A program made the translations under genes and the position numbers. Shown here piece by piece: positions 61,714 through 64,000 of a stretch of DNA of 64,000 bases. The notes under the pieces were generated by a model that was not told the DNA's origin, ran no database searches, and saw nothing but the letters and a program-made list of their open reading frames with translations. The stretch comes from Ruminococcaceae bacterium FB2012 (GTDB lineage Bacteria; Bacillota; Clostridia; Oscillospirales; Ruminococcaceae), in NCBI GenBank assembly GCA_900104495.1, contig FMXS01000019.1, positions 1 through 64,000 of the forward strand, read 5' to 3'. Every line of letters begins with the position of its first letter. Positions within the stretch are counted from its first letter, which is position 1.

Positions 61714-62691
61714 TCAATTCTTTTTGGATATCGGTCTAATTTGCTGCTTGAAAAACGAATATAGTACCGGATGCTTTGTCTTTAGCCGAAGCTTCTCACT
61801 TCCAAAATAATGGTGTTTCTTTATTATTACTTCAATTGCAGCATATTGCAATCGCAGACGTTTCCTTTCCGCACTGTCAAGCAGAGCGTAGTTCAGAAGC
61901 AAATCTATGCATTTCAAGCCCATACACAGCGTTATCGCTCTGTACTCATGGCTATGAACAGGATATCTGCCAAGCTCATTATCGAGCTCCTTCATCACAA
62001 CAGCAGAGCCTTCAAAGCTTTTGGCCGAGGCTTTAGCCGACATGATGGAATTCCCTCGCAGTCTTCTGACATAAAGCTTTTTATTAATATACGCTACAGT
62101 TTTCGCTCTGGCAAAAGCTATAGGGGTGAAGAGTTCGTCCTCATGGATGATGCCCTTGTAAAAGACGAGCCCGTTTTCTGCAAGAAAATCTCTTTTGAAA
62201 AACAAGAACGGCACACACGGACAATATTCATTTCTCCTAACTGTTGCTCCAAGAAGCAGAGATCCGCGCTCAGTACGGTAGGAGTGTGTCCTTGAAAAGT
62301 TTTCTATATAATCCGGGAATTCAAAATCCTCGACAAAATTATCCGAATCAAAGAAAACTATGTCAGCATTTTCTGTCCTTGCTTTGCTCTCCAGCTGCCA
62401 GATGGCATCATCAACAATATAGTCATCACTATCGAGAAAATAGATATATTCTCCGTGAGAAGCTGCCATACCCACATTTCTCGCATCGGAAAGGCCACCG
62501 TTACATTTGTGGATAACGGTTACCCGGCTGTCCTTTCTAGCATATTCATCACAGATAGCACCGCTGTTATCAGGTGAGCCATCATCTACGAGAATAATCT
62601 CAAGGTCGGAGAAAGACTGCCGCAAAACACTGTCTATACATTCGCAAAGATATTTTTCAACATTATAGACAGGTATGATGATCGATACCAT
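61714..62691 (-). CDS. Family 2 glycosyltransferase
   Basis: 325 residues from ATG 62691 (MVSIIIPVYNVEKYLCECID), placed after a GGAG. GT-A fold: IILVDDGSPDNSG, NVGMAASHGEYIYFLDSDDY with the DxD metal site, and HEDELFTPIAF. It adds a sugar to the growing repeat unit from the cytoplasmic side. A longer frame to 62757 overlaps the upstream gene and is not favoured. Confidence 0.8.
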   Translation of the reverse strand: MVSIIIPVYNVEKYLCECIDSVLRQSFSDLEIILVDDGSPDNSGAICDEYARKDSRVTVIHKCNGGLSDARNVGMAASHGEYIYFLDSDDYIVDDAIWQLESKARTENADIVFFDSDNFVEDFEFPDYIENFSRTHSYRTERGSLLLGATVRRNEYCPCVPFLFFKRDFLAENGLVFYKGIIHEDELFTPIAFARAKTVAYINKKLYVRRLRGNSIMSAKASAKSFEGSAVVMKELDNELGRYPVHSHEYRAITLCMGLKCIDLLLNYALLDSAERKRLRLQYAAIEVIIKKHHYFGSEKLRLKTKHPVLYSFFKQQIRPISKKN

Positions 62692-62710
62692 TACATCAGC
62701 TCCTATTTCG

Positions 62711-63820
62711 TTACTTGTATCTTTCTGCTTCCTGACGTGAAACTCTGCGGCGGACATCGTTCAGAACGGCATTAAGCCTTCCGGCGCCTTTCTTCCAGCT
62801 GAACCGGTCAAGCACTTCCTTGTTGTCAGCTATCTCTCCGGACATTATCTCGTCAATATCTATCCCCTCGTATTTCTCCGGGTCGATATACCAGACAGAG
62901 TTTCCGTAGAGCTCCGGCAGAGAAGTGCGGTTTGAAACGATGCACCTTGCTCCGGTGCTCATCGCCTCCATAGGCGGCATACCGGCGCCTTCATAGAGCG
63001 AGGGCTGTATGAACACCTTGCAGTTCGCCATAAGCGCCTTGATCTCGCCGTCGCTGAGATAGCCGGTGAAGATCATATTATCCGGCTTGGTATCGTTAAG
63101 ATAAGCATCCGAGGTGCTGATAAGATCGCTGCCCGTGACTACAAATGTATACTGAGGATTCTGTCTTGCAGCCTCAGCCACCCAGCGGAAGTTCTTGTGA
63201 TACATTCTGCTGCCCAGCGAGAAGCAGTAGCTGCCCTTTTCCAGACCCAGTCTTTCCAGTACGGTGCAGTCCGGGACGATACGGTCAAAATGCTGCCAGG
63301 CAGTATAAATGATCGCTATTTTTTTGCGGGGAGCTTTGTATATGTCTGTAATATCCTTTTTGGAATACTCGCTGATGGTGATAACAGCCTTTGCCCGTCT
63401 GAGATTGATACGGACTTTCAGCATATAAAGCAGACGCGTGAGCTTTTTGAACTTAGTATTTGAATTCTCCTTGACCCGTTCCAGGATACAGTCATAGACC
63501 GCTGCAATATCGCACCCGGTAAAGGGCAGACCCAGCGTCATATCCAGCGAGATACCGCCGCGTTTTTTGACATATCTCTGAAAGCCGAAGTAGTTCCACT
63601 TCTTTCTTCCCAGCTTTGTTGAAACATCGAGATCGACCCTGCTTACAGCAATGTTATTGAAACCGAAATCCTTGTCCGAGTCATTCGGGACAAGCAGAAT
63701 GACAGAATCCTTATCTATCAGCTTGTCCAGCTCCAGCAGCAGTTCGTAGGTGTATCTGTGTATGCCGAAAAGCTCTTTTCCGGTAAGTGAAAAACCGTCT
63801 ATGTATATTTTACTGCTCAT
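62711..63820 (-). CDS. Family 4 glycosyltransferase
   Basis: 369 residues, GT-B fold. C-terminal half carries LGSRMYHKNFRWVAEAARQN and CKVFIQPSLYEGAGMPPMEAM, the E(x7)E-type nucleotide-sugar motif of GT4 enzymes. Acts in the surface polysaccharide pathway. The start overlaps the stop of the upstream gene by 4 bp. Confidence 0.8.
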   Translation of the reverse strand: MSSKIYIDGFSLTGKELFGIHRYTYELLLELDKLIDKDSVILLVPNDSDKDFGFNNIAVSRVDLDVSTKLGRKKWNYFGFQRYVKKRGGISLDMTLGLPFTGCDIAAVYDCILERVKENSNTKFKKLTRLLYMLKVRINLRRAKAVITISEYSKKDITDIYKAPRKKIAIIYTAWQHFDRIVPDCTVLERLGLEKGSYCFSLGSRMYHKNFRWVAEAARQNPQYTFVVTGSDLISTSDAYLNDTKPDNMIFTGYLSDGEIKALMANCKVFIQPSLYEGAGMPPMEAMSTGARCIVSNRTSLPELYGNSVWYIDPEKYEGIDIDEIMSGEIADNKEVLDRFSWKKGAGRLNAVLNDVRRRVSRQEAERYK

Positions 63821-64000
63821 TTTCCGTCCCTCTGATATAATTTGATAAGCCTCAAAAGCTTCCTTGCCGACCTCTCCCAGCTGTATCTCCCAAGGGCTTC
63901 GGAAGCCGGAGAAACAGGCTCTTTCAGCAGAGCGTCAAGGTCTGCGTCATAGCTGTAAGGGTCGGTGTAGTGTACCGAACCTCCAAGCACCTCCGGCATT
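63817..64000 (-). CDS. Glycosyltransferase family 4, C-terminal part (runs off window)
   Basis: About 60 residues of the C-terminus are visible (PEVLGGSVHYTDPYSYDADL ... SWERSARKLLRLIKLY). The sequence resembles the end of the neighbouring GT4 protein (FSWKKGAGRLNAVL). The gene continues beyond 64000. Confidence 0.6.
   Translation of the reverse strand, partial: MPEVLGGSVHYTDPYSYDADLDALLKEPVSPASEALGRYSWERSARKLLRLIKLYQRDGK

Overview
The window looks like a chromosomal stretch of a gut or rumen Firmicute of the Ruminococcus / Oscillospiraceae type. The reasons are AGGAGG-type ribosome binding sites, BspA-like DUF285 repeats, paired mobilizable elements with large serine recombinases, and a gut-Clostridia style NRPS that ends in a reductase. 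Genus is an inference from family content.

Layout. 1-500: the 5' end of an IS110-type transposase and a 27-codon hydrophobic peptide gene. 0.6-5.5 kb: first copy of a mobilizable element (repeat-rich control region, DUF927-like ATPase, candidate oriT, MobC, MobA, and a gene nested in mobA). 5.5-7.4 kb: an IS1182-type element abutting a decapitated SARP-type response regulator. 7.4-8 kb: micropeptide genes behind direct-repeat promoters. 8.3-19.2 kb: a MATE exporter fused to an RsbW-like ATPase domain, a GNAT, a lipoprotein acetolactate decarboxylase, a BspA-like surface protein with a broken signal-peptide frame, a small acidic peptide, a VOC protein and a four-gene envelope operon. 19.3-33.2 kb: SpoIIE-type phosphatase, STAS protein, a 2,985-residue NRPS (A-T-C-A-T-C-A-T-R), a second MATE-ATPase fusion, and a triosephosphate-isomerase-like protein that has lost its catalytic residues. 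33.4-52.4 kb: an island bracketed by fragments of a tRNA-Leu 3' end, holding a decayed CBASS locus, an intact histidine kinase / SARP-type regulator pair with micropeptide genes, a secreted lipase-like protein, a MITE-like element, and a second, fuller copy of the mobilizable element with a serine recombinase and cargo. 52.6-56 kb: a chimeric Fic gene and two phage-structural-like genes. 56-64 kb: a minus-strand surface-glycan cluster (acyltransferase, aldolase/MptE-like fusion, cytidylyltransferase, MptE-like, flippase, glycosyltransferases).

How it may work together (inference). PP2C phosphatase, STAS protein and RsbW-like ATPase domain are the three parts of a partner-switching circuit. 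Here the ATPase partner is welded to the C-terminus of MATE exporters and sits in one operon with the NRPS, suggesting signal-gated export of the NRPS product. Separately, a SARP-type two-component system, promoters with 11-bp-spaced direct repeats exactly 10 bp from the -10 box, and a set of 20-31 residue hydrophobic peptide genes (three loci with a following six-codon ORF) form a repeated, apparently undescribed module. The two mobilizable-element copies lie in direct orientation about 42 kb apart and could recombine to excise or amplify the NRPS region.
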